Assembly: GCA_010093685.1 (NCBI GenBank) | Contig: MU006222.1 | Span: 186,001 to 250,000 of the forward strand | Length of the DNA: 64,000 bases | Reading direction: 5' to 3' | Source of the DNA: Ophiobolus disseminans | Lineage: Eukaryota > Ascomycota > Dothideomycetes > Pleosporales > Phaeosphaeriaceae | Shown: in pieces, positions 32,765 through 43,756 of the stretch | Numbering within the stretch: the first letter of the stretch is position 1 | Layout of the letters: the number at the start of each line of letters is the position of its first letter | Program-made: the position numbers and the translations under genes | The notes under the pieces: generated by a model | Databases searched by the model: none | What the model was told of the DNA's origin: nothing | The model's input: only the letters and a program-made list of their open reading frames with translations

Positions 32765-34668
32765 TAAATCCTTCATTCGAGATGTTAAGGGTGCTTCAAA
32801 AGAGTTGGAATGATTGGCTGAGCTACTTGAGAGGCTCAATGCACTATTGGAGGATGTCCGCACTATGACAGAACGGCAAACGTCGCTCCAGGGCCACCAC
32901 TTTCCAGCCCCTTCCATGACGATCTTCGATTGCCTCAAGAGCAGTGACACAAGCCTCCAGTTGCTACAAGGGGTTGTGGAGAAGTACAAAAAGTCGAGTG
33001 GAAGTGGAACGGCGATGTCCAAGTTGAAAGTCGACATGAAGTTTGGGTTCAAGACGAAAGACAATGCGAGCTTTGAGACTCGCATACAGAGGGACATTGC
33101 CTACCTCCATGCTGCTGTTGGGCTGAACTCCACAAATATCCTGTGAGGCTCCAATGCTTTCTATTGAAGGACTGAGCTAATGCTCAATTCGAGGATGACG
33201 GTTCTTCCTGCCATCCAACAGGATCAACAAGCATGCAGAGTATTGTTCAGACAAACAAATCGGCCGGCCGCCCTAGCTCAACCTCTGGCAAACGCGAACC
33301 CTAGCCGCGATGTTACCCCTTTGGCAGAAACAAGACAGTTGAAGGTTTGGGAGCGCCAAGTTCAAGTCTCACCATCGCTCGAACGGCTCGGCATATATCA
33401 GCGGAAGACGGTGCGATACGTTGGCTACAAAAGAGGCGACAAGCCCAGAAGCAAAGAAAACGAGTGTGACATGATCTCGCAAAGCCGTCAGATAATTCTA
33501 GCATGGAGACTGCTAAGCGTGGTATTCAATGGAGTCGGCAGTGTGCATATGGCGGCATCTCAGCGTCTCTCAGCGTATATCCTGTCGTGGATGATATATA
33601 TCAGCTCTACTTTAACACCTTCCGAACATCTTCTGTTTATGAAGTTCAGAAACTGTTCAGTTCTGGAGCTATTCATCCTTTCACAAGGGACACATGCGGT
33701 CGGTCGTTCTTACATGTTAGTTATTGATTAAGGACGTCAACTGCGCAACGTTGATGAGATTTACAGACAGCTACTCTCTACGGTAGAGCTGACGTTTGCT
33801 CCCTCCTTCTTGAAAACGGGTTGAAGCCTGATTGCGACCAGTGTAACCAGTCGCCGCTGATGACGGCCCTCTCCTTCTCAGGGACTCGCACAAAAGACAT
33901 GATTCGGCTTCTCTGGCCTGTTGCAATTCTATTACCAACTTCGACGATGAGGATGCCTTAAGGTTCCTTGGCCTGGCTTAATACTTGGATTTTAATGAAG
34001 TTAGATGGCTCGAGATATATGCTAGAAATATGCTGGACAGATCTGAGTTGATGTCTTTTCGGATACTGCTTCTGCGAGATTTCATGACTGGGCTTGCCTC
34101 TGACAGCGCGAAAAGCCACACGCCCACTGAGCTATTACTTCAGATTATCAACGTTGAGATGCAAGAGCACTACATGCGAGGTGGGTTCGGCCTGCTTAAA
34201 GAGTTGTTTAGGCTAAATACATCGTCCATCGAAAGCCAGCGCCTTGGGGCTATATTCGTAGATCTACTCACGTGTTTGGGTTTGGACGTGGAAGCCTGTA
34301 TAAATATGGAGCTAGGGAAGTTACCTGAGGGTTGCATGTTAGATGCAAAGCGAAGAGTTGTTTTCGAGCCACTCGAGCATCACGGTTGTCGGTTAAGATG
34401 GGAATGGGTCTCCGACCCTTGCGACCCTGGTTTTCTACTTATGTCTGAGCACATTGGACTGGGACCCGACTGTGAATGGTGGGCGGATACCGAATGGCCT
34501 TTCCCAGAAGCTCCTGATGATCTTTACCTCTTCGAAGTGCTCAAACAAAGAAAGATTGGAAATCCTCCTCGCTTTAATCGTCGCATGGCCAACAAAGCCC
34601 GAAAAGAGCGCGCACGAACCGGACAGAAGCGAACAAAGAGCAGGATGCCAGGGTCTTGGAATTGGTAG
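32765..34668 (+). pseudogene. decayed ankyrin-repeat protein with fungal NLR-type N-terminal domain
   Basis: Three homologous pieces lie in order but in different frames. Piece 1 (about 32765-33146) reads IRDVKGASKELE, a TGA stop at 32811-32813, then LAELLERLNALLEDV; this resembles the helical N-terminal domain found in fungal NLR/ankyrin proteins. Piece 2 is an ankyrin segment (33503-33715, then after a possible GTTAGT...TTTACAG intron at 33716-33771, ATLYGRADVCSLLLENGLKPDC). Piece 3 (33985-34668) is the conserved C-terminal region ending in SRMPGSWNW. Between pieces 2 and 3 a frame change near TGGCCTGTTGCAATTC is needed, and a TAA at about 33979 interrupts the frame. With at least one in-frame stop in a conserved domain plus frameshifts, this is most simply a dead gene. 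A highly spliced functional gene is less likely. Confidence 0.6.
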
Positions 34669-35653
34669 TCTCGATAGACTTGAGAACCTTTTCCATACGA
34701 AGGAAGAACACAAGACGTGAGGGATTAGAGTTACCGATCTCAAAGCACCGTCATAAAGACGACGAACTGTATTTTTTACTTCAAACTATGTAGAAAGGTA
34801 GCCTTGGGATCAGAAACGCTCAACGATACAAAAGTTTCCCTATTCGATTTACATGCCACAAGTCTTTGGATGAACTCAGCCTTCAGTTATTTCTTATACA
34901 CATTCAATCCATTTCGCCCTTATCCTTCTATGAGCCTAAGAAAACTCAATCGATAAGGATAAGGAGGACAAGGAACATGAAAGCAAGAAGAAGACGAAGG
35001 ATTTAGCCTGAGACTCTAGCGCTAGGTCAGTGTCTCCTATCATTTTCAGTGCTCTAACTTACTCACTTTGTTTCTAAGCTTGGCTAGGCAGGCGAAGAAC
35101 TCCAGGACTAACAATTACGACGACGTCTAACAGTTAAGATGTCTCTAAGAACTTCTAAAACTCTAAGGGTAAAATATGTAAATAAGAGTACTATTATACT
35201 ATAGTAAGGATACTATAAATAAAAATAAGCTTATTGTTAAATCATCGCAACCTCTTTCTCGCGTAAATCTACTAGCAAGTGTGAGGCTAGTTATTGAGAT
35301 CCGTTTCCACCCATCGGAGGTTACCAGATGTATCAAATAGTGGGAATGTCACGGCTGAGTCACTTTGTTCATCGAGCCTACCACCACATGCCTGTGTGTT
35401 GAGCACTGCGAAAGTCGAACACATTTCGATAACTGGCGAGGTCTTCAAATAGATGGAAACACCACTGCAGGATGCAATGAATCGCCTCAAGTTCGTAACA
35501 TTTTCTTCTGTGTGGTTGCATGTGTACTCTGTAAAACGGCACTCACACGTGCGCTTTCGGCCCAACCCAACACAATTACCAAATGAGTGTCACTCCTAAA
35601 GCCTTCAGCACACCAAATGGCCCACTCACTTCCTCCCGCAACCCTTCCGTCTC
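34669..35653. other. AT-rich, repeat-like interval
   Basis: From about 34980 to 35260 the sequence becomes very AT- and TpA-rich (around 35150-35240 is almost only A and T) with CTAAG/TTAAG-rich words. It looks like mutated repeat or transposon remnant of the kind left by RIP in ascomycetes. No terminal repeats or transposase fragment could be identified, so this is inference from composition. Confidence 0.4.
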
Positions 35654-36089
35654 TTACACGTGCGTGAACCCAGGGCACGTCCCACTGACCTTCAAAGCTG
35701 TAATCTTCAACTTGTTGCCAAAGCTAAAGCAGGACATGTCGCTCGGGACGGATACGATGTTAGTGCCGGTGCACGTCGGGTTGGGATAAGCAAGAACTGC
35801 AAATAGCATCAGCAGAGATTCGACGACCCAGGTCATGCGAACACTGACCCGTGCAACCAGCGGGCAACTCGGAAGTGCCGAATGCGCCAACGGCTGGCTG
35901 ACTTATGACCTGGCAAGCGGAAGTCCCGTTGTAGGGGAAAAAAGAGCTGTAACGGTTGGTGCAGAAGTTGGTGCTGAGGAGAGCGATGTTGTAAGGAATG
36001 ATCTGGCGAGCAACAAGCTCCTCAGCTGGAGCCGCCTGGACGCCGACAGCTGCGACCAGGAAGGAAGAGAGCAAGGTGGTGAACTGCAT
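35654..36089 (-). CDS. small secreted cysteine-rich protein (effector-like)
   Basis: Two exons, 35849-36089 and 35654-35796, joined over a 52-nt intron (GTCAGT donor, TTGCAG acceptor), giving 127 aa. A signal peptide is clear: MQFTTLLSSFLVAAVGVQAAPA with a likely cut after VQA or the nearby AAPA. A possible Kex2-like VAR site follows, then a mature domain with exactly six cysteines (in NFCTNR, SACQVI, AGCTVL, PTCTGT, MSCFSF, GTCPGF), an even number suited to three disulfides. The sequence lacks the hydrophobin CC doublets and the CFEM spacing. It is flanked by a pseudogene, AT-rich DNA and a 2-kb gene desert, a setting common for lineage-specific secreted proteins. Function unknown; effector status is inference from size, cysteines and context only. 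Confidence 0.68.
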
Positions 36090-38280
36090 GATGATGATGA
36101 TGGTATGGAGGAGTGTTGAGATGAAAAGCGCGAGGAGAGTTCAACTGGCTGGTATCGAGCCTGATAAATTGTGGTCAGTAGGTCTTTATATAGAAACCCG
36201 CCGTGAGCACTTGAAGAGGTGCTGACGAACGATGCATCTGAAAATGACCTTCCAGCGGCACATCGGTGCGTGAAGACGTTAGACTTGGCCGAGAGGCCGT
36301 GGAATGATGACAACTAAAGTCGAACAGGCAATTCGAGTCCGATGATACGGCTGCCACCAACGTCGAATACTTACACCAACTAAACGGCAACTGGCAGCTA
36401 CAGCCTCAACATAACACCAGTCGCACTTGATTACGGTTGTGCGGCCAATAGATTTTGAAAGAGTCGACGCCCGTGAGATTAACGAGCAAGCGGACCGTGA
36501 TGGAACCGTACCGCATGCATTAGCTCTTATGTCCGCATGAACACCCAGCAGCGGAGTTGGTCTTTCATGTTGGGATGCTGACGATGCTCGACGCTGCGCC
36601 GGTGCCACGATCTCTCCAAGCGACCGGTGCCACAGTACCATGATAATTGCTTATAATTGCTTATAATTGCTTATTAGACAGAGTTGTGATATGACTGGAG
36701 CATTGCAAGCGAGGGGAGACCATCTGCAGCATGAACGACTGTGTGCGTAGCTGTCCCCTCACCAAACCAGAGGGCCAGGCGACGAAAGCACACTGCTGTG
36801 CACGCCGAGCCATGGTGATGGCTCCCTCGTGACCCAGGTAGAGGCACCATGAAGGCACCATGCCCGGTAAGACAGCTGCCGCAGGTCAAAACCAGGCTGG
36901 TGGCTTGACGGCCCCGGGGGTTGTGCTTTAGCGCACCCAGCACTCCAGCATCCAAGAGTGGGAGCCGAGCTGTCGTGTCAAGATATGAGAAGCGACTGGC
37001 GCGGTAACAAAGAGCTCAGAGAGGCGTTTTGCTGGTGGTACAGAACTAGCAGTGACTGCGATGTCCGTCGCTATGTCGAGCAGTCGGTCGTGGCCGCAGC
37101 TCCAGCGTGCTCCACTACAGAGGCTCTTGGTAAGTCGTGAAAGCCGGAAAAAGACTAAGCTTGACGAATACATCTACGTATGTAAAAGTAGTTCTAAATG
37201 CTGAAAAATATGTGTATGTATATAGGATAGTGTATAGTAATTCCGGCTCTCGCGACGTACCGAGAGAGAGGTCCCAGGCCCGGTGCTGCTTGCTGACTCG
37301 CGCAGTACCCGCCTTACCGATACCTATTACTTTACCGTACTAGTATGCATCCACTTAACAAGCACTGTTTAAGGCTTACTTAAGCGCTTGTAATAGATCA
37401 CGTATATAGGTACTAGCCGCCCTCTAACTAGCTTTGGCAAAGATAGCAGAATTTTACGGGAATTAAACACATCCTTAGAACACTCTGAGCGCCTCCGCTA
37501 TAAAATCGTGCTGGGCGCTGCCGCCATCTCACCAAACCATCGTATCCCACCACGAGACGCCCTCCACCGCCGCCTGCATGTTTATGTGTCTGGCGCGACA
37601 AGCAGCGCTGCGCCAGCCTTGCAGCAGCAACAGCAGCAGCTACTCAAATCCGCGAAACCTTTGCCCACGCCCAGCGGCCGCCGTGTCTCGCGTGTGCCTC
37701 GAGTCTCGTGACATGAGTCGCATCCAGACGTCTCTAGGCTCAGATCCGGAAGGCATGCCGAACGCGCACAAGGACCTCACTCGAGTCCGATGCATCGCCC
37801 AGCCATGCTCCCGACGTTGCCCACGCATCCCACGGGCTTGCCGGGACCAAATTCGAGCCGTGTTTGCCTGGGAGCGGCTTTCTCCCAGGGAGGTGTGTTA
37901 CAGGCAATGCTGTTCCAATCAGTATCCACTAGCTGGGTAAGAACTATCGTTGACAGAATCATTATTCGTTGGAGCGGCAAATTCGTGATGCACCACAGCG
38001 TAGAAGGGTTATTTTATTAATATGTCTCTATGGTGAAAATCAAGTATTTAACCAGCTAGCTCACGAGCTCGTGAGGCTTTACGAGATCTACCGCATCAAA
38101 TTAATTAAGACGAGCTTGTCCAACGCTTCTCAAGATACCTTGATTCTAGGGAGGTTTCCGCAAAGTCGCCACCAGACTCGGCAGTCGGTCGTGCAACCTT
38201 TTGTTTAGATATTGGCATCATTTGCCCTCTTCGTATATGGCTTACTCAAACCCGCCATTCCTCGAGAATTGCAATTACTG
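36090..38280. other. 2.2-kb gene-poor interval
   Basis: No gene is supported. It includes a perfect 10-bp tandem repeat (36643-36672) and an AT-rich patch around 37140-37460 with TpA-rich words like those at 35150-35240, again suggestive of degraded repeats. The first few hundred bases are the promoter of the six-cysteine secreted protein. Confidence 0.4.
36643..36672. repeat. 10-bp tandem repeat, three copies
   Basis: The unit ATAATTGCTT occurs three times in perfect head-to-tail order. No function is visible. It is a simple microsatellite-type repeat within gene-poor DNA. Confidence 0.85.
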
Positions 38281-40551
38281 TCAATCCAAGCGACGAAAAT
38301 TGACTTGCGCATCGCCCAAAGCTAGGTCGAAACCCACCTCCACTTCACTCAAGTTGTTGAACCACGCGTGATCCATGTTCCATTCTCTGGCCAATGCGCC
38401 GCTGTCTGAAGGACTTCCACTACCGGCATCGGGAGACATCTCGTCGCGTAACTCCGACTCGGATTGATACACCACAGAAGGAACATGAGAGACGTTCTTT
38501 CGCTGTCTAGATGCGGCGCTGGAGTGATGTGTTTGTCGACGCTGATATAGGTTGATAATGCGGTCAGCATCTGGCTGATCCGGTATCGCTTTGACTAAGA
38601 CGCCTGTTGATGTTGCGAGCATACTAATCGCCAGTTCGAGGAAGTCCGCAGATTTGGACGAGAGTCGTAGTACCCATCGATACTCATCAAGACTCTTCCT
38701 GTATACTTCTGCTTCAGCTTTTCCCGTGGCTGTGGCCCAGAGAAGCGAAATAAATGTGCCAATAAGCGCGAAGTTGTACTTTGTGGCTGAGTACCAAAAC
38801 GACTGGAGGTGCTCGGGCCGTAGCCCGGTGACAAACTCCATGGCGGATTTGAGTCGCACTTGTGCTGCTTGGCGACAGATGGATCGAAGAGTTGAATCAT
38901 CTGCAGACGATAGTGAGCGTAGGATGCGCCGGTGAAGCGTCATCTCGACTGCGTAGTAACCAAGGTGTAGGTAGCCTGCACTGTAAGTCAGTACTAGCTT
39001 AAGTAAAACTGCTATGATCGAAGAGGTAGGCAGTATACCTGATGATGAGAGTTTCCGCGCCGCCAGGTTTTCCATCTTGAGGACACCGGGCAGATCTGAG
39101 AACCATTGTCGAAGCTCTAATTGTAGCGGCTTTGCAACCTCGAGAATCCAGCGTATCCCTTCCGTAGCACGCCGCTGAATTTCGCGTTCTGCTTTTAAAG
39201 TGTAAAAGCTCGACAGAATGCGAGCGAGAATTTCCGTCAATCTGATCATCTCGCAGAATAGTGTTCGCCCCTTTTCGACCTCAGTACTTCCGTCCTCGTC
39301 ATCCTCATCATTCGAATTTTCGGGGAAATCCTCGTCCTCAAGTGGTTGAACTTCCCAGTCGGTGATAGTGATGTGAGATGGTCTTCCGTGCACCAACGAG
39401 CCCCATTTGTCTTGCATGAAAAGCCCCCAAGCCAGACGTTTTCGCAGTCCACGCTCCCACGATGGCACTCGCCACTGCGTACAATCAAGATGCAGCCCAA
39501 GCTCTTGGCCTAACCCTACCAGCTGGGAGGTCAAGGCCCACGAATCTCCCTCTGGTCGTTGGAGCAAAAGTAAGCCTGCCTGGATAGTAGAGAGCTTTGG
39601 CCGGTGGATGATATTGCTCATGGTCCTGAGTGCCAGCTTTTCCAATCGAGACACGTCTGGCTTTGGAAGCAAAGCGAGCTCACTAGAATACGACCACCAG
39701 TTCAACGCAAGCAGATATACCGCGGCAAGAAGAGGCGGCGAGAATTCTCGGTGGGTTCGCTCGTACTTCTCTAGGTACACTTTCTTATGAAGCACTGGAA
39801 AGCTCGGATGTACGATGCGGAAATATAAATGAATGAGGGCCTGGCCGTGAGGTGCAACGATGGTTTCGATAGCGTCTAGATCTGAAATATCATCTTGATG
39901 ATTCTGAGTTCCGGCATCTGGCGAAAGAAGAAAAGCGGTATTCATTGCGTCTACTCTTCGTAGTGTGGAGGAACCCACTGTGATATCCACTTCATTTTCA
40001 TCTTGATACAACACCACCAGGAGTTGCTCGTACTCAGAAGTTGATCCGATGAAACGACTGTGTTTGTTTTGCTGCAAACCCAGCGTCTTTTTCAAGAGCG
40101 AAGGTCCTCTCAAATTCGCATAATCATCGATTGGTACATCTTGCCGGATTCTAGACGTTTCGTAAGATATCGAACTGCTATGGCTTACGACATCGGAACC
40201 AGAACGCCCCTCCCTGTGACTTGTCGATTGTTCTTCCTCGTTTGCGGTTAATGCCCTTCGCTTTCGAGGTTGCGGCTCTTCGTTAAATGTGCACTCCTGG
40301 CGATGGAATCGACATAAGACACAAGGCGCGCTGCCGTCCACTATCTCGCATCGTGACTTCCTGCGGCGGCATGGGTCGCAAGGGCGTCTTGACCTGACCT
40401 TGCCAGCGTTCGGCTGATCCGTTGTAGCTACAAATAAGTCGTTTGGCGAAAACGATTGTGGAGGACTGAAGTTCATGTTGGGAGAACTGCTCGCCGCCTG
40501 GACTGAGATGTGAAAGGCGTCAGGCCCGATCTGGTATGGCTGCAGATGCAC
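38281..40551 (-). CDS. Zn(II)2Cys6 fungal transcription factor
   Basis: A 756-aa single-exon frame. The DNA-binding domain has the spacing C-x2-C-x6-C-x8-C-x2-C-x6-C (C58, C61, C68, C77, C80, C87) in RPCDPCRRRKSRC, with basic residues after the sixth cysteine. The long middle (about 240-600) matches the fungal-specific transcription-factor regulatory region: LIHLYFRIVHPSFPVLHKKVY is its typical entry motif, followed by SNIIHRPKLSTIQAGLLLLQ and SQLVGLGQELGLHLDC. It is transcribed in the same direction as the NCS1 permease downstream of 43091, 0.7 kb away. That neighbourhood makes it a candidate pathway-specific activator for the permease and the fused hydrolase, but no target site was proven. 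An alternative start is M26. Confidence 0.9.
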   Translation of the reverse strand: MHLQPYQIGPDAFHISVQAASSSPNMNFSPPQSFSPNDLFVATTDQPNAGKVRSRRPCDPCRRRKSRCEIVDGSAPCVLCRFHRQECTFNEEPQPRKRRALTANEEEQSTSHREGRSGSDVVSHSSSISYETSRIRQDVPIDDYANLRGPSLLKKTLGLQQNKHSRFIGSTSEYEQLLVVLYQDENEVDITVGSSTLRRVDAMNTAFLLSPDAGTQNHQDDISDLDAIETIVAPHGQALIHLYFRIVHPSFPVLHKKVYLEKYERTHREFSPPLLAAVYLLALNWWSYSSELALLPKPDVSRLEKLALRTMSNIIHRPKLSTIQAGLLLLQRPEGDSWALTSQLVGLGQELGLHLDCTQWRVPSWERGLRKRLAWGLFMQDKWGSLVHGRPSHITITDWEVQPLEDEDFPENSNDEDDEDGSTEVEKGRTLFCEMIRLTEILARILSSFYTLKAEREIQRRATEGIRWILEVAKPLQLELRQWFSDLPGVLKMENLAARKLSSSGILPTSSIIAVLLKLVLTYSAGYLHLGYYAVEMTLHRRILRSLSSADDSTLRSICRQAAQVRLKSAMEFVTGLRPEHLQSFWYSATKYNFALIGTFISLLWATATGKAEAEVYRKSLDEYRWVLRLSSKSADFLELAISMLATSTGVLVKAIPDQPDADRIINLYQRRQTHHSSAASRQRKNVSHVPSVVYQSESELRDEMSPDAGSGSPSDSGALAREWNMDHAWFNNLSEVEVGFDLALGDAQVNFRRLD

Positions 40552-41255
40552 CGTTGCGATCGTGGCCAGCTTTCAATGAGCAAATCGATCAATGACCGCA
40601 GGGTATGGTGGCAAAGATCGGTTGATCAGTGCTTGTGCAAAAGATTCCTGGAAGAGCGTTTTAGGAATTTTCGGATGTATGTTCAGGCACAGCTATCCTC
40701 ATGGGGCGTTGAACATTATGCTGAAGGATTATTGACCGACAAATACATACGGAAAAGTTGGTAACTTCCCGATGTACTGTTTCCTACCTCAGCCTGAATG
40801 GTCTCCAACTGAATCTTGCATATATACTTCAAAGGCTGGGGTAGTGATCCGTGACGTTGGTCGAGCACCACGATGCGAGCTCGCTAGATGCACCTGTAGA
40901 CGCCATGAAAATCCCACCGACATGGAGATTGCGGGGCGAGGCATCGGGCCTCAGGCACTGAGGACAAGTGTGGGCTTGATAGCAGTCACTCCCAAGAGTT
41001 AAGGGTGAGATAAGAGCGCAAGGCTAGCCAATCGGAACGCTAAGCAAGCGAGTATTAATCAGCCACGCGACTCAAAAGCGGCAGAGCGGACTCCAGGCGA
41101 ACGACACCAACTGGTCCTTGAACGAGGGTCGTATTCATTGAATCACGACTGCGATTTGATGAAGAATATAGATTTGAGCTCTCGATACTACAACAAACCC
41201 GCGGTACCAGGTGTTCTCGACCTTCCACCCTATAACAGGTGGCGGATCGGGTCAT
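40552..41255. other. regulator promoter / permease 3' flank
   Basis: 704 bp with no supportable gene, between the Zn2Cys6 gene start and the permease stop. Confidence 0.4.
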
Positions 41256-43091
41256 TCAAGCTAGATCTATAGCCTCCTTCTCTTTCGTCGTCACATACGA
41301 CTCTTTCGTCATCGACTCCTCGCCCTCAATGATAGACACCGCTTCTTCTCCCTTCTGCGGCGGATATACGGCAAATTCGACCATGGATTGTGTTGGGACT
41401 GAGATGTATGTGCAGATGACATAGTGGACGAGCACGGACGTAAAGAACCCGAAAATCCATGCGAAACTGTATATCTTCCAAGCTCCCGATACGTTAAGAC
41501 TGTGGTCGATGCTCTTGGCGAATCCTGGCAGGAGCGGTGCAAACCCGATGACAAATGAGGCATACGCTCTCCAATTCCACCCTCCGTTGTACCAGTAGAT
41601 ACCGCGATCAGTATACAGCTCATCAAGGTTAAGCTTGCGCTTCTTGATGAGATAGTAGTCGCATATTATCGTTCCCGCCATCGGGCCCATCAAGCAAGAG
41701 TACCCTGAGAGGAAGGCAAGCAGACCGCCCGCATTTTTGATGATGTTCCAAGGCGTCGAGATGATGCAGAAGAGTGAGATGAAAACGGTCGCTCTAGTGA
41801 TGTTGATATACTTCGGTGCCATGCCAGTGATGTCGTTGCTGAAAGGATAGGTTCCAGCAGCGACCTGGTTGCCGATCGTGGCGAGGATGAAGGCTGCAGA
41901 TACAAAAAACTTTGCAGCGCGAGAGTCGAATTTTGCAATAACCGCTGGCATATACCTGCTTACAGTTAGCACGAGACTAGCCGACGTCAAAGCGTACATA
42001 CCATTCAAATTCGCCCCATATGTATGAATGCGCATCGGTGACAAAGATAGGTGTCAAAGCACCCAGTGTGCCAATGATCGGAAGGGCCAGAAACTGATGT
42101 GGGCCGGCAAGCTTGTTCTTGCTGAACCGTCCAAAGTCTGGCATATTGACGGCAAGAGAACTGAACAGTCCGATGATTACGTTCAAGCCTGTGAGCGCAG
42201 AGTATGTCGTGCCCATGTATTCCGATGTGATGTTGACTTTGCCACGGATCAACGGACCGCCCCCTTTGGTTTTTATTACCGCCCATAGGAACAGTGCAAA
42301 GAATGTTGGTGGAACAACAACGCCCTTCACCCAAAACAGGATGCGAAGCTTTGAGATTGGCATAAGCGCAAGACTCGTTTGCATGAACCAGTAAAGGAAG
42401 ACGCAGAGAAGACCAGCAGAGTCAATACCAGCGCCTTCTGAGAGGTGGTTGGGGAAGTGGATAAAGCTAGGCCAGATGGCTTCAATACATCGCTGGAGGA
42501 AGTTGCCCGCTTGTACGGTGAGAATAGCAGTCCTATGAAGTTAGTGTATGTCTCAAAGGAAATTGGGGCATGAAGGTTCTTACCACATCAGGGCAACGAA
42601 CGCTCGGATGCAGATGGCAGGAAACGAGCCATACATGCCGAAGACACTTCGGATAATGACCGGAAAGGGGACAGCATAAGTGGCGCCCATTTTGCCAGTG
42701 AGCGTGATTACGATGCTGCAAATAGCGAAGCCGAAGAATACGATGGGAATGGTCTCTCTGGCTGTGAAGCCGAGGGCCATCACACCACTAACCGTTGACG
42801 CCAGGGGAGGTGCCAGCATGTCAGAGCACCTGGCGATGTTGAGTTAGTCTAATTCTTCATACATCTTTTGAAGGAAGGGCTCTTACCAATATGCCCAGTA
42901 ATCGACGGCACCCCATGTCCGTTGTTCCGGAGGGACAGGATCGAGATCTGAGAGTATCAGTCTGACATCGATACAACGTTATGAAGGAGTCCAAACATAC
43001 CCTTATTAGACCAGCGCGAACCATACTTGCCGCTCTCAAAAGGCACCCTCAGTCGAAAATGAGGAGCGAGTCTTGCTTTGAGGACAGACAT
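41256..43091 (-). CDS. NCS1-family nucleobase/ureide permease
   Basis: Five exons: 43001-43091, 42887-42947, 42584-42829, 42002-42532 and 41256-41955. Introns are 46-57 nt and the product has 542 aa. About twelve hydrophobic helices follow a soluble N-terminus. NCS1 landmarks include SNKDLDPVPPEQRTW before helix 1, the helix-1 motif SGVMALGFTARE, KMGATYAVPFPV, the long NVIIGLFSSLAVNMPDFGRFS segment, and GPMAGTIICDYYLIKKRKL in the C-terminal half. Family members (Fur4/FurD uracil, Dal4/FurA allantoin, FcyB cytosine/purine) import nucleobases or ureides with protons. The substrate cannot be chosen from sequence alone. Its divergent neighbour, a putative biuret/allophanate-type hydrolase, favours a ureide or nucleobase-derived nitrogen source. 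Confidence 0.9.
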
Positions 43092-43756
43092 GTTCGTCAA
43101 CTGAATGCGATGGTATTTGGTGGAAACGGACAACGAAGTTCCAAGTCAGTTTACGAATTGAAGTCATGTTGGCAAATCCTGGCTCCTACATATACGAATA
43201 TATTGGTTAGGAGCAGATGCACCTCTTCTATCGCCGTTCAAGCCTTCAAGATGCCATATCAGCATCTCCGCAACGCCCAGAGATAGGAGCCTTCGGCACA
43301 GCGTCATGTAAGTCCACACCTCATCGATTCTTGGCTGTCATACATCGAAAACGAGGTCTGGATCGCAGTTTTGTGTTTCCAAGGCGCAACAATTTGATGA
43401 CATGGATGGAGTGGATGATGGAGAAGCTGCAGCTGGTTGGATGTGGCGTCCACGTGAAGGACACTAGCTCCGAAAAGGCTAAGGCTGAAGCAACCCCACA
43501 GATAGGACGCGCGAATGCCTTCGCGCCGCCGTCGCGCCGTAGGCCGGCCGCATGCGACAAGTCCTCCAGTGTCGATAGTGAAACGTCTGTCGAATGATAT
43601 TTCCGGATGACCATGTAGGTATTCTGCTTCTTTCCACGTCTCATGCGCCTATCTTTCCCAACGTCTCGCAATTATTTCAGCTGAACTTTATTGTGCTTCA
43701 ACATATCACATCGTTCTCCAGTCTTGGGGTCTGCACGCTTGACAACATCAGTCAAG
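43092..43756. promoter_or_regulatory. shared divergent promoter with three HGATAR sites
   Basis: 665 bp between the permease ATG (minus) and the hydrolase ATG (plus). Three exact GATA-factor consensus sites are present: AGATAG at 43281-43286, AGATAG at 43500-43505, and CTATCT (AGATAG on the minus strand) at 43649-43654. Such sites bind AreA/Nit-2 and related factors that switch on genes for secondary nitrogen sources. A 6-bp site is expected by chance about once per kilobase on either strand, so three is suggestive and not proof. A CACGTG E-box lies at about 43451-43456. Confidence 0.5.
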
